A stretch of DNA of 64,000 nt from NCBI RefSeq assembly GCF_001580455.1, contig NZ_CP010951.1, positions 2,108,001-2,172,000 on the forward strand. The letters run 5' to 3'. Under the pieces are notes generated by a model. It searched no databases. It saw only the letters and a program-made list of their open reading frames with translations, and was not told the DNA's origin. Shown here in pieces: positions 37,269-45,385 of this stretch. The stretch is from Ramlibacter tataouinensis. GTDB taxonomy: Bacteria; Pseudomonadota; Gammaproteobacteria; Burkholderiales; Burkholderiaceae_C. The stretch's first letter is position 1, and the number at the start of each line of letters is the position of its first letter. A program made the translations under genes and the position numbers.

Positions 37269-37313
37269 GCCCGCGGTGCCTGCAGCTCACGCAGGCGCCG
37301 CGGGCTTTTTCTT
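37269..37313 (+). terminator. Rho-independent terminator after frc2
   Basis: A 15-bp stem (GCCCGCGGTGCCTGC against GCAGGCGCCGCGGGC, one T-G pair), a 7-nt loop, then a run of five T. It marks the right edge of the oxalate region. Confidence 0.92.
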
Positions 37314-37361
37314 TTGGCGCGGCGGCTCACGGCCGGCCGCCTCCCGCCCGATACTGAAGGC

Positions 37362-38195
37362 ATGAAACGCATAGCACTTCCCTGCGGCGAGAGCGTGCCC
37401 GCCCTGGGCCAGGGCACCTGGCACGTCGGCGACGACCCGAGCCGGCGCCAGGAGGAGATCGCCACCCTCCAGCACGGCATAGCCCTGGGCCTGGCGCTGG
37501 TGGACACGGCCGAGATGTACGGTGACGGCCGCTCCGAGCAGTTGGTGGGCGAGGCCCTCGCCGGCCGGCGCGACCAGGTGTTCCTGGTCAGCAAGGTCTA
37601 CCCGCACCACGCCTCGCGCCAGGCGATGCGCCGGGCCTGCGAGGCCAGCCTGCGGCGCCTGCGCGTGGAGGCGATCGACCTGTACCTGCTGCACTGGCCC
37701 GGCGCGGTGCCGCTGGCCGAGACCGTGCAGGCCTTCGAGGCGCTGCAAGGCGCCGGCAAGATCCGGCACTGGGGCATCAGCAACTTCGACCTCGAGGGCA
37801 TGCAGGCGCTGTGGCGCACGCCCGGCGGCCCGGCGGCGCAGACCAACCAGGTGCTCTACCACCTGGGCGAACGCGGCATCGAATGGGACCTCCGGCCCCG
37901 GCTGGGCGAGCGCCGGCTCCCGGTCATGGCCTATTCGCCCTTCGACGAAGGGCGGCTGCTGAAGAATCGCGCGCTGGTGGCGTTCGCCCGCCGGCACGGC
38001 AGCACGCCGGCCCAGGTGGCGCTGGCCTGGCTGCTGGCGCAAGACGGCGTCATCGCCATTCCCAAGACCGGCAGCCGCGCGCGCGTCGAGGAGAACGCCG
38101 GCGCGCTGGCGCGTCCCTTGTCGGCGGCGCAGCTGGAGGAACTGGGACGGCATTTCCCCGCGCCGCAAGGGCCCACGCCGCTCTCGATGATCTGA
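37362..38195 (+). CDS. Aldo/keto reductase
   Basis: A 277-residue AKR barrel. The catalytic tetrad is visible: Asp and Tyr in DTAEMYGDG, Lys in FLVSKVYP, His in LLHWPG. The C-terminal NADP site includes AIPKTGSRARVEENAGA. It resembles the DkgA/YeaE-type NADPH reductases of broad aldehyde and ketone range. The substrate cannot be named. It has its own unit outside the frc2 terminator. Confidence 0.88.
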   Translation: MKRIALPCGESVPALGQGTWHVGDDPSRRQEEIATLQHGIALGLALVDTAEMYGDGRSEQLVGEALAGRRDQVFLVSKVYPHHASRQAMRRACEASLRRLRVEAIDLYLLHWPGAVPLAETVQAFEALQGAGKIRHWGISNFDLEGMQALWRTPGGPAAQTNQVLYHLGERGIEWDLRPRLGERRLPVMAYSPFDEGRLLKNRALVAFARRHGSTPAQVALAWLLAQDGVIAIPKTGSRARVEENAGALARPLSAAQLEELGRHFPAPQGPTPLSMI

Positions 38196-38196
38196 C

Positions 38197-38309
38197 GTCG
38201 CCCCCCTCCCAGCCTCCCCCCGGAAGGGGGAGGAGCGGGATCCCTCCTCCGGTGGGAATCGCCCCCTCCCCCTTCGGGGGAGGGCAGGGGTGGGGGCGCT
38301 GCGCGCCGA
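38197..38309. repeat. GC-rich palindromic repeat cluster between convergent genes
   Basis: Two linked palindromes: CCTCCCCCCGGAAGGGGGAG and, about 60 bp on, CCCCCTCCCCCTTCGGGGGAGGG. Part of the first (CCCCCCTCCC-GCCTCCCCCCGGA) recurs at 53776-53815. The region fills the gap between the aldo/keto reductase and metW and could act as a two-way terminator. Confidence 0.8.
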
Positions 38310-38894
38310 TCAACCGCGCTCGAACTTGAACACCGCCGTCGAGGCGCGCACGTTCGGCAGCCGGCGCACCTCACGCCCTTCCTGCAGCCCGAAGGCGTCC
38401 AGGATCGACAGCTGGTTCTTGGTGGCCAGCACCTCGAAATCCTTGAAGGTGCCGACGCGGATGTTCGGCGTGTCGTACCACTGGTAGGGCAGCCGCTTGG
38501 TCACCGGCATGCGGCCGCGCAGGATCGCCAGGCGGTTGGGCCAGTGGGCGAAGTTCGGGAAAGCGACGATGCCGATGCGCCCCACGCGGGCGGTTTCCAC
38601 CAGCATGGTCTCGGCGTTGCGCAGGTGCTGCAGCGTGTCCACCTGCAGCACCACGTCGAAGGAGCTGTCGTCGAACATCGACAGGCCCTCGTCGAGGTTG
38701 AGCTGGATGACGTCGACCCCGCGCTTGACGCAGGCCAGCACGTTGTCGTCGGCGATCTCCACGCCATAGCCGGAGCAGCCGCGCTCGCGCTGCAGGTGGT
38801 CCAGCAGCGCGCCGTCGCCGCAGCCCAGGTCCAGCACGCGCGAGCCTTCGGGCACCAGGCGGGCGATGGAGAGCATGGTCGCTCGATCGCTCAT
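38310..38894 (-). CDS. metW: Methionine biosynthesis protein MetW
   Basis: A 194-residue methyltransferase-fold protein with the SAM-binding glycine motif VLDLGCGDGALLDHL, GYGVEIADDN, and the MetW tail MPVTKRLPYQWYDTPNIRV. MetW works with MetX in homoserine acylation in many proteobacteria. Its start overlaps the stop of metX by 4 bp, so both are under the metX leader. Confidence 0.94.
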   Translation of the reverse strand: MSDRATMLSIARLVPEGSRVLDLGCGDGALLDHLQRERGCSGYGVEIADDNVLACVKRGVDVIQLNLDEGLSMFDDSSFDVVLQVDTLQHLRNAETMLVETARVGRIGIVAFPNFAHWPNRLAILRGRMPVTKRLPYQWYDTPNIRVGTFKDFEVLATKNQLSILDAFGLQEGREVRRLPNVRASTAVFKFERG

Positions 38895-40168
38895 GTGGCC
38901 TCCACGACAGGGGCCGCGGGCGCCGTTGCGGCTTCGGACTGGGCGCCAGCAGCCGGCGGCGCCGCGTTCTCGGCCGCGATCCGATCGAAGTACGAGCGCA
39001 CCACCCCTAGGTAGCGCGCATCCTCCAGCAGGAAGGCATCGTGCCCGTGCGGCGCGTCGATCTCGGCGTAGCTGACGTCGCGCCGGTTGTCCAGCAGCGC
39101 CTTGACGATCTCGCGGCTGCGCTGCGGGGAGAAGCGCCAGTCGGTGGTGAAGCTCACCAGCAGGAACTTGGCGCGCGCCACCGCCAGCGCCTTGGCCAGC
39201 TTGCCGTCGTGCTCGCGCGCCGGGTCGAAGTAGTCCAGCGCCCGGGTGATCAGCAGGTAGGTGTTGGCGTCGAAGTACTCGCTGAACTTGTCGCCCTGGT
39301 AGCGCAGGTAGCTCTCGATCTGGAACTCGATGTCCTGGGTGCTGTATTTGTAGGCCCCCACGCTCCTCGCTGTGCGTAGGTCGCTGCCCCCCGAGGGGGC
39401 TGCGCCGCCTTGGGACGGCCCGGCGGCGGCGCGCAGATCAATCCCATCACGCAGCTGCCGTCCGAACTTCTCGTTCATCACGTCGTCCGAGAGGTACGTG
39501 ATATGGCCGATCATGCGGGCGATGCGCAGGCCGCGCTTGGGCACCACGCCGTGCGCGTAGAAGTGGCCGCCGTGGAAGTCGGGGTCGGTGACGATCGCCC
39601 GGCGTGCCACTTCATTGAAGGCGATGTTCTCGGCGGTGAGGTTGGGGGCGCTGGCCACCACCACCGCGTGCCGCACCCGCTCCGGGTGCTGCAGCGTCCA
39701 GGACAGCGCCTGCATGCCGCCGAGGCTGCCGCCCATCACCGCCGCCAGCCGGCGGATGCCCAGGGCGTCGAGCAGCCGGGCCTGGGCGTCGACCCAGTCT
39801 TCCACCGTGACCACCGGGAAGTCGGCGCCCCACACCTTGCCGGTGTCGGGATTGAGGTGCATCGGCCCGGTCGAGCCGAAGCAGGAGCCCAGGTTGTTGA
39901 CGCCGATGACGAAGAAGCGGTCGGTGTCCACCGGCTTGCCCGGGCCGATCATGGTGTCCCACCAGCCTTCGGAGCCGGGCTGGTCCTCGTACACGCCGGC
40001 CACGTGGTGCGAGGCGTTCAGCGCGTGGCAGATCAGCACCGCATTGCTGCGCTCGGCGTTGAGGCTGCCGTAGGTCTCGTAGGCCAGCGAATAGCCGCGG
40101 ATCGACGCGCCGCAGCGCAGCGGCAAGGGCGCGTCGAACTGCATGGCCTGGGGCTTGGCGATCAGCAT
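38891..40168 (-). CDS. metX: Homoserine O-acyltransferase MetX
   Basis: About 425 residues of an alpha/beta-hydrolase acyltransferase: LICHALNASHHVAG, GWWDTMIGPGKPVDTDRFF, GGSLGGMQALSW with the nucleophile serine, and a C-terminal catalytic histidine in DAPHGHDAFLLE. In this phylum MetX may use succinyl- or acetyl-CoA; residues do not decide. The ATG at 40168 is 7 bp after a terminator stem, with no clear ribosome site; a second ATG at 40144 is possible. A 26-residue Gly/Ala/Ser-rich insertion near residue 245 comes from a repeat element (see 39353-39430). Confidence 0.93.
   Translation of the reverse strand: MLIAKPQAMQFDAPLPLRCGASIRGYSLAYETYGSLNAERSNAVLICHALNASHHVAGVYEDQPGSEGWWDTMIGPGKPVDTDRFFVIGVNNLGSCFGSTGPMHLNPDTGKVWGADFPVVTVEDWVDAQARLLDALGIRRLAAVMGGSLGGMQALSWTLQHPERVRHAVVVASAPNLTAENIAFNEVARRAIVTDPDFHGGHFYAHGVVPKRGLRIARMIGHITYLSDDVMNEKFGRQLRDGIDLRAAAGPSQGGAAPSGGSDLRTARSVGAYKYSTQDIEFQIESYLRYQGDKFSEYFDANTYLLITRALDYFDPAREHDGKLAKALAVARAKFLLVSFTTDWRFSPQRSREIVKALLDNRRDVSYAEIDAPHGHDAFLLEDARYLGVVRSYFDRIAAENAAPPAAGAQSEAATAPAAPVVEAT
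39353..39430. repeat. Comamonadaceae-type GC-rich palindromic repeat inserted in metX
   Basis: 78 bp with nested palindromes: GCCCCCCGAGGGGGC, and GCCGCCTTGGGACGGC followed by CGGCGGCGGCG. The sequence is the kind of dispersed intergenic repeat found in this family. Here it lies inside the metX reading frame and adds exactly 26 in-frame codons between conserved blocks (after GIDLR, before YKYST). Confidence 0.8.
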
Positions 40169-40174
40169 AAGAAA

Positions 40175-40210
40175 CAAAAAACCCGGCATCGCTAAACACG
40201 AGGCCGGGTT
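40175..40210 (-). terminator. Terminator/attenuator in the metX leader
   Basis: On the minus strand: AACCCGGC, an inner loop of about 18 nt, GCCGGGTT, then TTTTG. It lies between the SAM-sensing element and the metX ATG, so it is the probable expression platform of the riboswitch. Confidence 0.82.
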
Positions 40211-40217
40211 GCCGGGG

Positions 40218-40272
40218 CTTCGTCTTTAGCTGAACTTGTTGAGCGCCCGCAAGCGGAAGCAAATCGGCGCTA
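40218..40272 (-). promoter_or_regulatory. SAM-II-like riboswitch upstream of metX
   Basis: Read on the minus strand: AGCGCC, GATTTGCTTCCGCTTGC, then GGCGCT closing P1, then CAACAAGTTCAGCTAAAGACG. This copies the SAM-II layout (P1 stem, GAUUU...UUGC loop, AAA-rich loop ending AGCUAAA that forms the pseudoknot). A terminator stem follows directly. SAM would lower metX-metW transcription. The match is by eye; ends are approximate. Confidence 0.78.
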
Positions 40273-40297
40273 TGGGCGGCAGTATATCAATCCGCCG

Positions 40298-40858
40298 TCA
40301 CGCCGTCAGGAACGCACCGGCCCCGAGCGCGGCGAAGATCACCGCCGACACCAGGTGCACCAGCCGGATCGGCACGCGCCGCGTGACCCGCTCGCCGAAC
40401 CACACCACCGGCACGTTGGCGATCATCATGCCCAGCGTGGTGCCCAGCACCACCGGCGCCCACACCGAGTAGCGCGCCGCCAGCATCACCGTGGCGATCT
40501 GCGTCTTGTCGCCCATCTCGGCCAGGAAGAACGCCAGCAGCGTGGTGCCGAACACGCCGAAGCGCGGCGCCTTGGCGTCGCCATCCTCGTCGAGCTTGTC
40601 GGGAATCATCATCCAGCCCGCCATCAGGAGGAAGGAAGCGCCCAGCACCCAGCGCAGCACCTGCGGCCCGAGCACGCTGGTGACCCAGGCGCCGGCGGCA
40701 CCCGCCAGCGCGTGGTTGGCCAGGGTGGCGGCCAGGATGCCCAGCACGATCGGCCAGGGCTTGCGGAACCGGGCGGCCAGCACCAGCGACAGCAGCTGCG
40801 TCTTGTCGCCCATTTCGGCCAGGGCGACGATGCCGGTGGAGACGAGGAAAGCTTCCAT
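40298..40858 (-). CDS. TMEM165/GDT1-family cation exporter (probable Mn2+ export)
   Basis: A 186-residue membrane protein with six helices and the duplicated family motif ALAEMGDKTQL (near residue 12) and FLAEMGDKTQIA (near 110). Bacterial members export manganese. A yybP-ykoY manganese riboswitch precedes the gene, which supports that role directly. Confidence 0.92.
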   Translation of the reverse strand: MEAFLVSTGIVALAEMGDKTQLLSLVLAARFRKPWPIVLGILAATLANHALAGAAGAWVTSVLGPQVLRWVLGASFLLMAGWMMIPDKLDEDGDAKAPRFGVFGTTLLAFFLAEMGDKTQIATVMLAARYSVWAPVVLGTTLGMMIANVPVVWFGERVTRRVPIRLVHLVSAVIFAALGAGAFLTA

Positions 40859-40933
40859 GGAAAAGAGGGTTCCGGGCCGGCGATCGAGTACGCATTGACT
40901 GCGCCGCTCCCCCGGCCAAAAACGGAAGCGGCA

Positions 40934-41058
40934 CAGTCAAAGGTCTCGCCAAGCGGGTCCACGGGTGTGGACGATGCCCCTGCGCCATGGGCAGCGATGC
41001 CCAAGTCTGTTGACGCGAAAGCCCTCTCGAATGAAGGGAGGCTACTCCCCAATGACTG
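40934..41058 (-). promoter_or_regulatory. yybP-ykoY manganese riboswitch
   Basis: The minus strand reads CAGTCATTGGGGAGTAGCC at the 5' end and GGCGAGACCTTTGACTG at the 3' end. These are the two conserved halves that build the Mn2+ site, closed by CAGTCA/TGACTG pairing. Intervening stems include the GGGCATCG block. It ends 75 bp before the GDT1-family gene. In this class Mn2+ turns expression on. Confidence 0.9.
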
Positions 41059-41185
41059 CCTCGATTGTAGCCGACGCTCCGCCCTCGCACAGTTCTGGCG
41101 CAGTTATTGCTTCGTTGTGGTGCGAGTGCGGCGCAAAGGGTGCGCACGCACCAAGACAACACAGTCAATCTCCAAAGAGGGGCGA

Positions 41186-42388
41186 ATGGAAGCACTAAAG
41201 CAGGGATCGGACGCCCTGTTCATTCTCCTGGGCGGCATCATGGTGCTGGCGATGCATGCCGGCTTTGCCTTCCTGGAACTCGGCACCGTGCGCAAGAAGA
41301 ACCAGGTCAACGCGCTGGTCAAGATCCTGGCGGACTTCTCGGTGTCCACGGTGGCCTACTTCCTGGTCGGCTACCTGATCGCCTACGGCACCAGCTTCTT
41401 CGTCAGCGGCGAACAGCTTGCCGCGCGCAACGGCTACGACCTGGTCAAGTTCTTCTTCCTGCTCACGTTCGCCGCGGCCATCCCCGCGATCATCTCCGGC
41501 GGCATCGCCGAGCGCGCGCGCTTCGGCCCGCAGCTGGTGGCCACCGCCGTCGTGGTGGGCGTGATCTATCCGCTGTTCGAAAGCGTGGCCTGGAACCAGG
41601 CCTTCGGCGTGCAGGCCTGGCTCAAGTCCGCGACCGGGGCCGAGTTCCACGATTTCGCCGGCTCGGTGGTGGTCCATGCGATGGGCGGCTGGCTCGCGCT
41701 GCCGGCGGTGCTGCTGCTGGGCGCACGCAGCAACCGCTATCGCAAGGACGGCGCCATCTCGGCGCATCCGCCTTCCAACATCCCGTTCCTCGCGCTGGGC
41801 GCGTGGATCCTCACCGTGGGATGGTTCGGCTTCAACGTGATGAGCGCGCAGACCATCGACAAGATCTCGGGACTGGTCGCGGTCAATTCGCTGATGGCCA
41901 TGGTCGGCGGCACGCTGGCCGCGCTGGCGCTGGGCAGGAACGACCCGGGCTTCGTTCACAACGGGCCGCTGGCCGGGCTGGTGGCGGTGTGCGCGGGCTC
42001 GGACCTGATGCATCCGGTCGGCGCCCTGGCCGTGGGCGCGATCGCCGGTGCGATCTTCGTCTTCATGTTCACCCTGACGCAGAACCGCTGGAAGATCGAC
42101 GACGTACTGGGCGTGTGGCCGCTGCACGGGCTGTGCGGCGCCTGGGGCGGCATCGCCGCCGGCATCTTCGGCGCGCGCGCCCTCGGCGGCCTGGGCGGCG
42201 TCAGCCTGGGCGCACAGGTGATCGGCACCCTGATCGGCGTGGCCTGGGCGCTGGCCGGCGGCTTCGCCGTCTACGGCGCGCTCAAGGCGTCCTGCGGGCT
42301 GCGCCTGTCGGCCGAGGAGGAGCACGAGGGCGCGGACCTGGCCATCCACCGGATCGGCGCGACCCCCGAACGCGAGGCGAATTGGTAG
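41186..42388 (+). CDS. amt: Ammonium transporter Amt
   Basis: A 400-residue Amt protein with 11 helices and no signal peptide. Family motifs: GFAFLELGTVRKKNQVNALV, AERARFGPQL, WNQAFGVQAW, FAGSVVVHAMGGWLALPAVL, and HPPSNIPFLALGAWILTVGW. The paired pore histidines are expected in VVHAMGG and WPLHGLCG. No glnK gene is linked, which is unusual for amt operons but not rare. AGAGGGG lies before the ATG at 41186. Confidence 0.93.
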   Translation: MEALKQGSDALFILLGGIMVLAMHAGFAFLELGTVRKKNQVNALVKILADFSVSTVAYFLVGYLIAYGTSFFVSGEQLAARNGYDLVKFFFLLTFAAAIPAIISGGIAERARFGPQLVATAVVVGVIYPLFESVAWNQAFGVQAWLKSATGAEFHDFAGSVVVHAMGGWLALPAVLLLGARSNRYRKDGAISAHPPSNIPFLALGAWILTVGWFGFNVMSAQTIDKISGLVAVNSLMAMVGGTLAALALGRNDPGFVHNGPLAGLVAVCAGSDLMHPVGALAVGAIAGAIFVFMFTLTQNRWKIDDVLGVWPLHGLCGAWGGIAAGIFGARALGGLGGVSLGAQVIGTLIGVAWALAGGFAVYGALKASCGLRLSAEEEHEGADLAIHRIGATPEREANW

Positions 42389-42730
42389 GACTTTCTTGAT
42401 GAGTTAAGCCGAAAAAATGCGCCCGGATGAGCGCCGGAGCGGCCACGGAAGCCGTTCACTTTCGGGCACCGGCTTGTTGTGCATCCGCAAAATGCGGCAA
42501 ATCAGCCACAACTCACTTGTGCGCGAGGCACGGTTAAGGGTTTACGACGCTACCCGACAGTCCCTTCCGCGTGCACGGATGTCAAATTCCTGTTCATAAT
42601 GGAAAAGCGTGCCAGCAGCAGGCACCAAGGATTGCGGTGAATAGGTCAGTTTTCGCGTCGCTCGAGATTCCAGTGAAATGCGTTTTCGGGACTCCATCGC
42701 TCAAGTCATCGTCATTTCAGGAGTCCCTCG
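42389..42730. other. Intergenic region with leader of the RNA-binding protein gene
   Basis: 342 bp without a convincing gene. A CATAAT hexamer at 42594-42599 is a candidate -10, without a good -35. That would leave about 125 nt of untranslated leader before the ATG at 42731, with CAGGAG at 42718-42723. Long structured leaders are usual for cold-inducible RNA-binding protein genes; folding was not computed. Confidence 0.5.
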
Positions 42731-43201
42731 ATGGGCAATAAACTTTACGTCGGCAACCTGCCTTACTCCGTTCGCGACAGCGATCTGGAGCAGGCGTTCG
42801 GCCAGTTCGGCTCCGTCACCAGCGCCAAGGTGATGATGGAGCGCGACACCGGCCGCTCCAAGGGTTTCGGCTTTGTGGAAATGGGCAGCGACGCGGAAGC
42901 GCAAGCGGCCATCAACGGCATGAACGGCCAGTCCCTCGGCGGCCGCAGCGTCGTCGTGAATGAAGCGCGCCCGATGGAATCGCGCCCGCGCAGCGGCGGC
43001 TACGGCGGCGGCGGTGGTGGCGGCGGCTACGGCGGCGGCGGTGGTGGTGGTGGCGGCTACGGCGGCGGCGGTGGCCGTCGTGAAGGCGGCGGCGGTGGCG
43101 GCGGCTACGGCGGTCGTGGCGGCGGCGACGGCGGCTTCCGCAGCCCCTATGGCTCCGGCCCGCGCGGCGGTGGCGGCGGTGGCAACCGCGGCGGCTACTA
43201 A
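42731..43201 (+). CDS. Glycine-rich RNA-binding protein (RRM)
   Basis: A 156-residue protein. Residues 1-85 are one RRM with RNP2 KLYVGNLPYSV and RNP1 KGFGFVEM. The rest is a low-complexity tail of glycine runs broken by Tyr and Arg. Such bacterial Rbp proteins are usually cold-induced RNA chaperones. Tail length is likely variable among strains because the DNA is a string of near-identical GGC/GGT codons. Confidence 0.93.
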   Translation: MGNKLYVGNLPYSVRDSDLEQAFGQFGSVTSAKVMMERDTGRSKGFGFVEMGSDAEAQAAINGMNGQSLGGRSVVVNEARPMESRPRSGGYGGGGGGGGYGGGGGGGGGYGGGGGRREGGGGGGGYGGRGGGDGGFRSPYGSGPRGGGGGGNRGGY

Positions 43202-43227
43202 GCCCTGCGCCCTTTAGCGCGAATGAC

Positions 43228-43252
43228 AAGGCCCTCGGATCGAGGGCCTTTT
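43228..43252 (+). terminator. Terminator after the RNA-binding protein gene
   Basis: AAGGCCCTCG, GAT loop, CGAGGGCCTT and TTT. A perfect 10-bp stem 27 bp after the stop. Confidence 0.92.
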
Positions 43253-43284
43253 TCATTGCGCGTAGTGTCCTGTGGGACAGGACA

Positions 43285-44061
43285 CTAAGCCGCCGTCTGC
43301 CGGTGCTTGCGCGGCCGGTTGGCCAGCAGGCGGTCGTACACCGCGTTGGGCAGCAGGCGCAGCAGCTTGGCGACCACGCCCATCTGCCAGGGAATGACGC
43401 GATAGCTCGCGCCCGCCTCGATGGCCTGGAACGCGCGTTCGGCGAATTCCTCCGGCTGCAGCAGGAAGGGCATGGCGTAGCGGTTCGATCGGGTCAGCGG
43501 CGTGTCGACGTAGCCGGGGCTGATCGTCACCACCTTCACGCCGGCCGGGCGCAGCTCGCCGCGCAGGCTCTCGCAGTAGCTCACCACCGCGGCCTTGCTG
43601 GCGCAGTACGCGCCGTGCCCCGGCAGCCCGCGGATCGCCGCCACGCTGCCGATGCCCACCAGCGCGCCCGAGCCGCGCTGCACCATCGCCGCGATGAAGG
43701 GATGGAAGGTCGCAGCCAGGCCGGTGTTGTTGATGGCGAAGGTGCGGGCCATGACGTCCAGGTCCTCGCGGATGGCCGTGTCCATCCCGATGCTGATACC
43801 GGCATTGGCGATGATCGCATCGGGCACGCCCTGGCGCGCGATGCAGTCGCGGCCGGCGGCGACGATGCTGTGCGGGTCCGCGACATCGGCCCCGTACACC
43901 GCGAAGCGGCCGGCCTCCAGTCCCCGGGCCTGCGCCCACTGCTCGATCTCGCCGGTGCGCCGCGCCACCAGCGCCAGCCGCCAGCCGGCCTGGTAGTAGC
44001 GCCAGGCGAGCGCCTGGCCGATGCCGCTGGACGCCCCGGTGATGAAGACCAGTTTGTCCAT
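43285..44061 (-). CDS. Short-chain dehydrogenase/reductase
   Basis: A 258-residue SDR: TGASSGIGQALAWRYYQ (cofactor site), NAGISIG, Ser in GIGSVAAIRG, and the YxxxK pair in GAYCASKAAVVSYCE. It resembles the membrane-linked SDRs often found beside lipopolysaccharide genes. It starts 7 bp after lptC on the same strand, so it may be in that operon. Substrate unknown. Confidence 0.85.
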   Translation of the reverse strand: MDKLVFITGASSGIGQALAWRYYQAGWRLALVARRTGEIEQWAQARGLEAGRFAVYGADVADPHSIVAAGRDCIARQGVPDAIIANAGISIGMDTAIREDLDVMARTFAINNTGLAATFHPFIAAMVQRGSGALVGIGSVAAIRGLPGHGAYCASKAAVVSYCESLRGELRPAGVKVVTISPGYVDTPLTRSNRYAMPFLLQPEEFAERAFQAIEAGASYRVIPWQMGVVAKLLRLLPNAVYDRLLANRPRKHRQTAA

Positions 44062-44068
44062 GGGCGAC

Positions 44069-44725
44069 TCAGGGCTGCTGGGCGTTGCGCGGCGTGATGA
44101 CGCCGCGGACCCGCCCCTTCAACTCCAGCACCTGGTCGGTGTGGTCGTAGTCCAGGCCGTCCGAGGTGAAGTGGTCGTCGCCGCGAATCAGTTCCACCGG
44201 CTTGTTCGACTTCACCTTCTCGGCATCGAGGAAGGCATGCAGGAATTCGCCGCGGATCTCCAGGCGGGCGCGCTGCTCGCCGCCGGCGCCGGTGCCCGGC
44301 TCGCGCCGGACGACCGCCGAGCCCACCAGTTGCACCTCCGAGCCGTCGGCGTTGCTGATGGCCAGGCGCGCGCTGGCCACCGTGAGCTCGCCGCGCGCGC
44401 TGAACGAGCGGATGCGCGGCTGGTCGATCTCCAGCGTGTCGGTGTCCGGATAGTGCCGGCCTTCGGTGCCGTGGATCTCGCTTTTCAGGCGGCCGTTCAT
44501 GTCGAAGGTCCGCACCGAGAAGCGGCGCATGAAGTTGTCCGGCTCGTGCGTGGGCGCCGCCGGGGTCGGCACGTCGGCCAGCGTCGGGGCGTTGCGCACC
44601 AGCCAGTAGCTCCCCAGTGCGATCGCGCCCATGAGGATCGCCGGCAGGTACACCGCGATGCGGTCCCAGCCGGCACGAATCAGCTTGCCCGGGGAAGGGC
44701 GTCCCGCCGCGGCCACGGTGCTCAC
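44069..44725 (-). CDS. lptC: LPS export protein LptC
   Basis: A 218-residue bitopic inner-membrane protein. One N-terminal helix (RIAVYLPAILMGAIALGSYW) is followed by a periplasmic beta-jellyroll (DNFMRRFSVRTFDMNGRLKS, GDDHFTSDGLDYDHTDQVLE). It links the LptBFG transporter to LptA. A GTG start 13 bp after kdsC fits; longer readings run into kdsC. Order kdsC-lptC is conserved in proteobacteria. Confidence 0.88.
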   Translation of the reverse strand: MSTVAAAGRPSPGKLIRAGWDRIAVYLPAILMGAIALGSYWLVRNAPTLADVPTPAAPTHEPDNFMRRFSVRTFDMNGRLKSEIHGTEGRHYPDTDTLEIDQPRIRSFSARGELTVASARLAISNADGSEVQLVGSAVVRREPGTGAGGEQRARLEIRGEFLHAFLDAEKVKSNKPVELIRGDDHFTSDGLDYDHTDQVLELKGRVRGVITPRNAQQP

Positions 44726-44738
44726 CGCGCAATCCGCT

Positions 44739-45281
44739 TCACGCGTAGGCCTCCAGCAAGGCGGCATAGCGCCCGCCGGCCACCAGCAGCAAGTCGCAGA
44801 ACTCGCGCGCCGCGCCGTGGCCGCCGCCCGCCTGCGTGACATAGCGCGCGGCGGCCTTGACCTCGGCATGCGCGTTGGCCGGGGCGCAGGCGAAGGCGCA
44901 GCGGCGCAGCACCGGCAGGTCGGGCCAGTCGTCGCCCATGCCCGCGGCCTGCGTCCAGTCCAGGCCGAGCTGCGTCAGCGACTGCTCGGCGGCCGCCAGC
45001 TTGGCCTCGGTGCCGAAATGCGCGTGCGTCACGCCCAGCGCCTTCAGGCGCGCGCGCAGGGCCGGCGAATCGCGCCCGGTGATCACCACCGGGGTAATGC
45101 CGGCCTGCTGGATCAGCTTGAGGCCCAGGCCGTCGAGGATGTGGAACCGTTTCAGCGGCTCGCCCTGGTCCGACAGGTACAGCCCGCCGTCGGTGAGCAC
45201 GCCGTCCACGTCGAAGAAGGCCAGCCGCACGCCCTGGGCGGCCAGCAGCAGTTCGGGCGCGAATTGCAGGGCGGGGGTCAT
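44739..45281 (-). CDS. kdsC: KDO-8-phosphate phosphatase KdsC
   Basis: A 180-residue HAD phosphatase without a cap domain. The DxD motif is FFDVDGVLTDGG, then VVITGRDSPALRARLK and MGDDWPDLPVL (third motif). It makes KDO from KDO-8-P. It lies between kdsD and lptC in the usual order. Confidence 0.94.
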   Translation of the reverse strand: MTPALQFAPELLLAAQGVRLAFFDVDGVLTDGGLYLSDQGEPLKRFHILDGLGLKLIQQAGITPVVITGRDSPALRARLKALGVTHAHFGTEAKLAAAEQSLTQLGLDWTQAAGMGDDWPDLPVLRRCAFACAPANAHAEVKAAARYVTQAGGGHGAAREFCDLLLVAGGRYAALLEAYA

Positions 45282-45385
45282 CGACGAACGTGATCAGAAC
45301 CCACGCCAATCCAGGCGCGCGACGACGCCAAGGCTGGACGCCTTGGCTAGGAATGCAACAACGAGTGGCGCGGTCATGGTCACGT

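Noticed and set aside
38197..38309. Repeat cluster as a CRISPR array
   Set aside because: Units are palindromes of unequal spacing without unique spacers of constant length, and no cas genes are present.
41876..41890. CGCGGTCAATTCG inside amt
   Set aside because: A half-site within a conserved coding region; no left TTGAC half.
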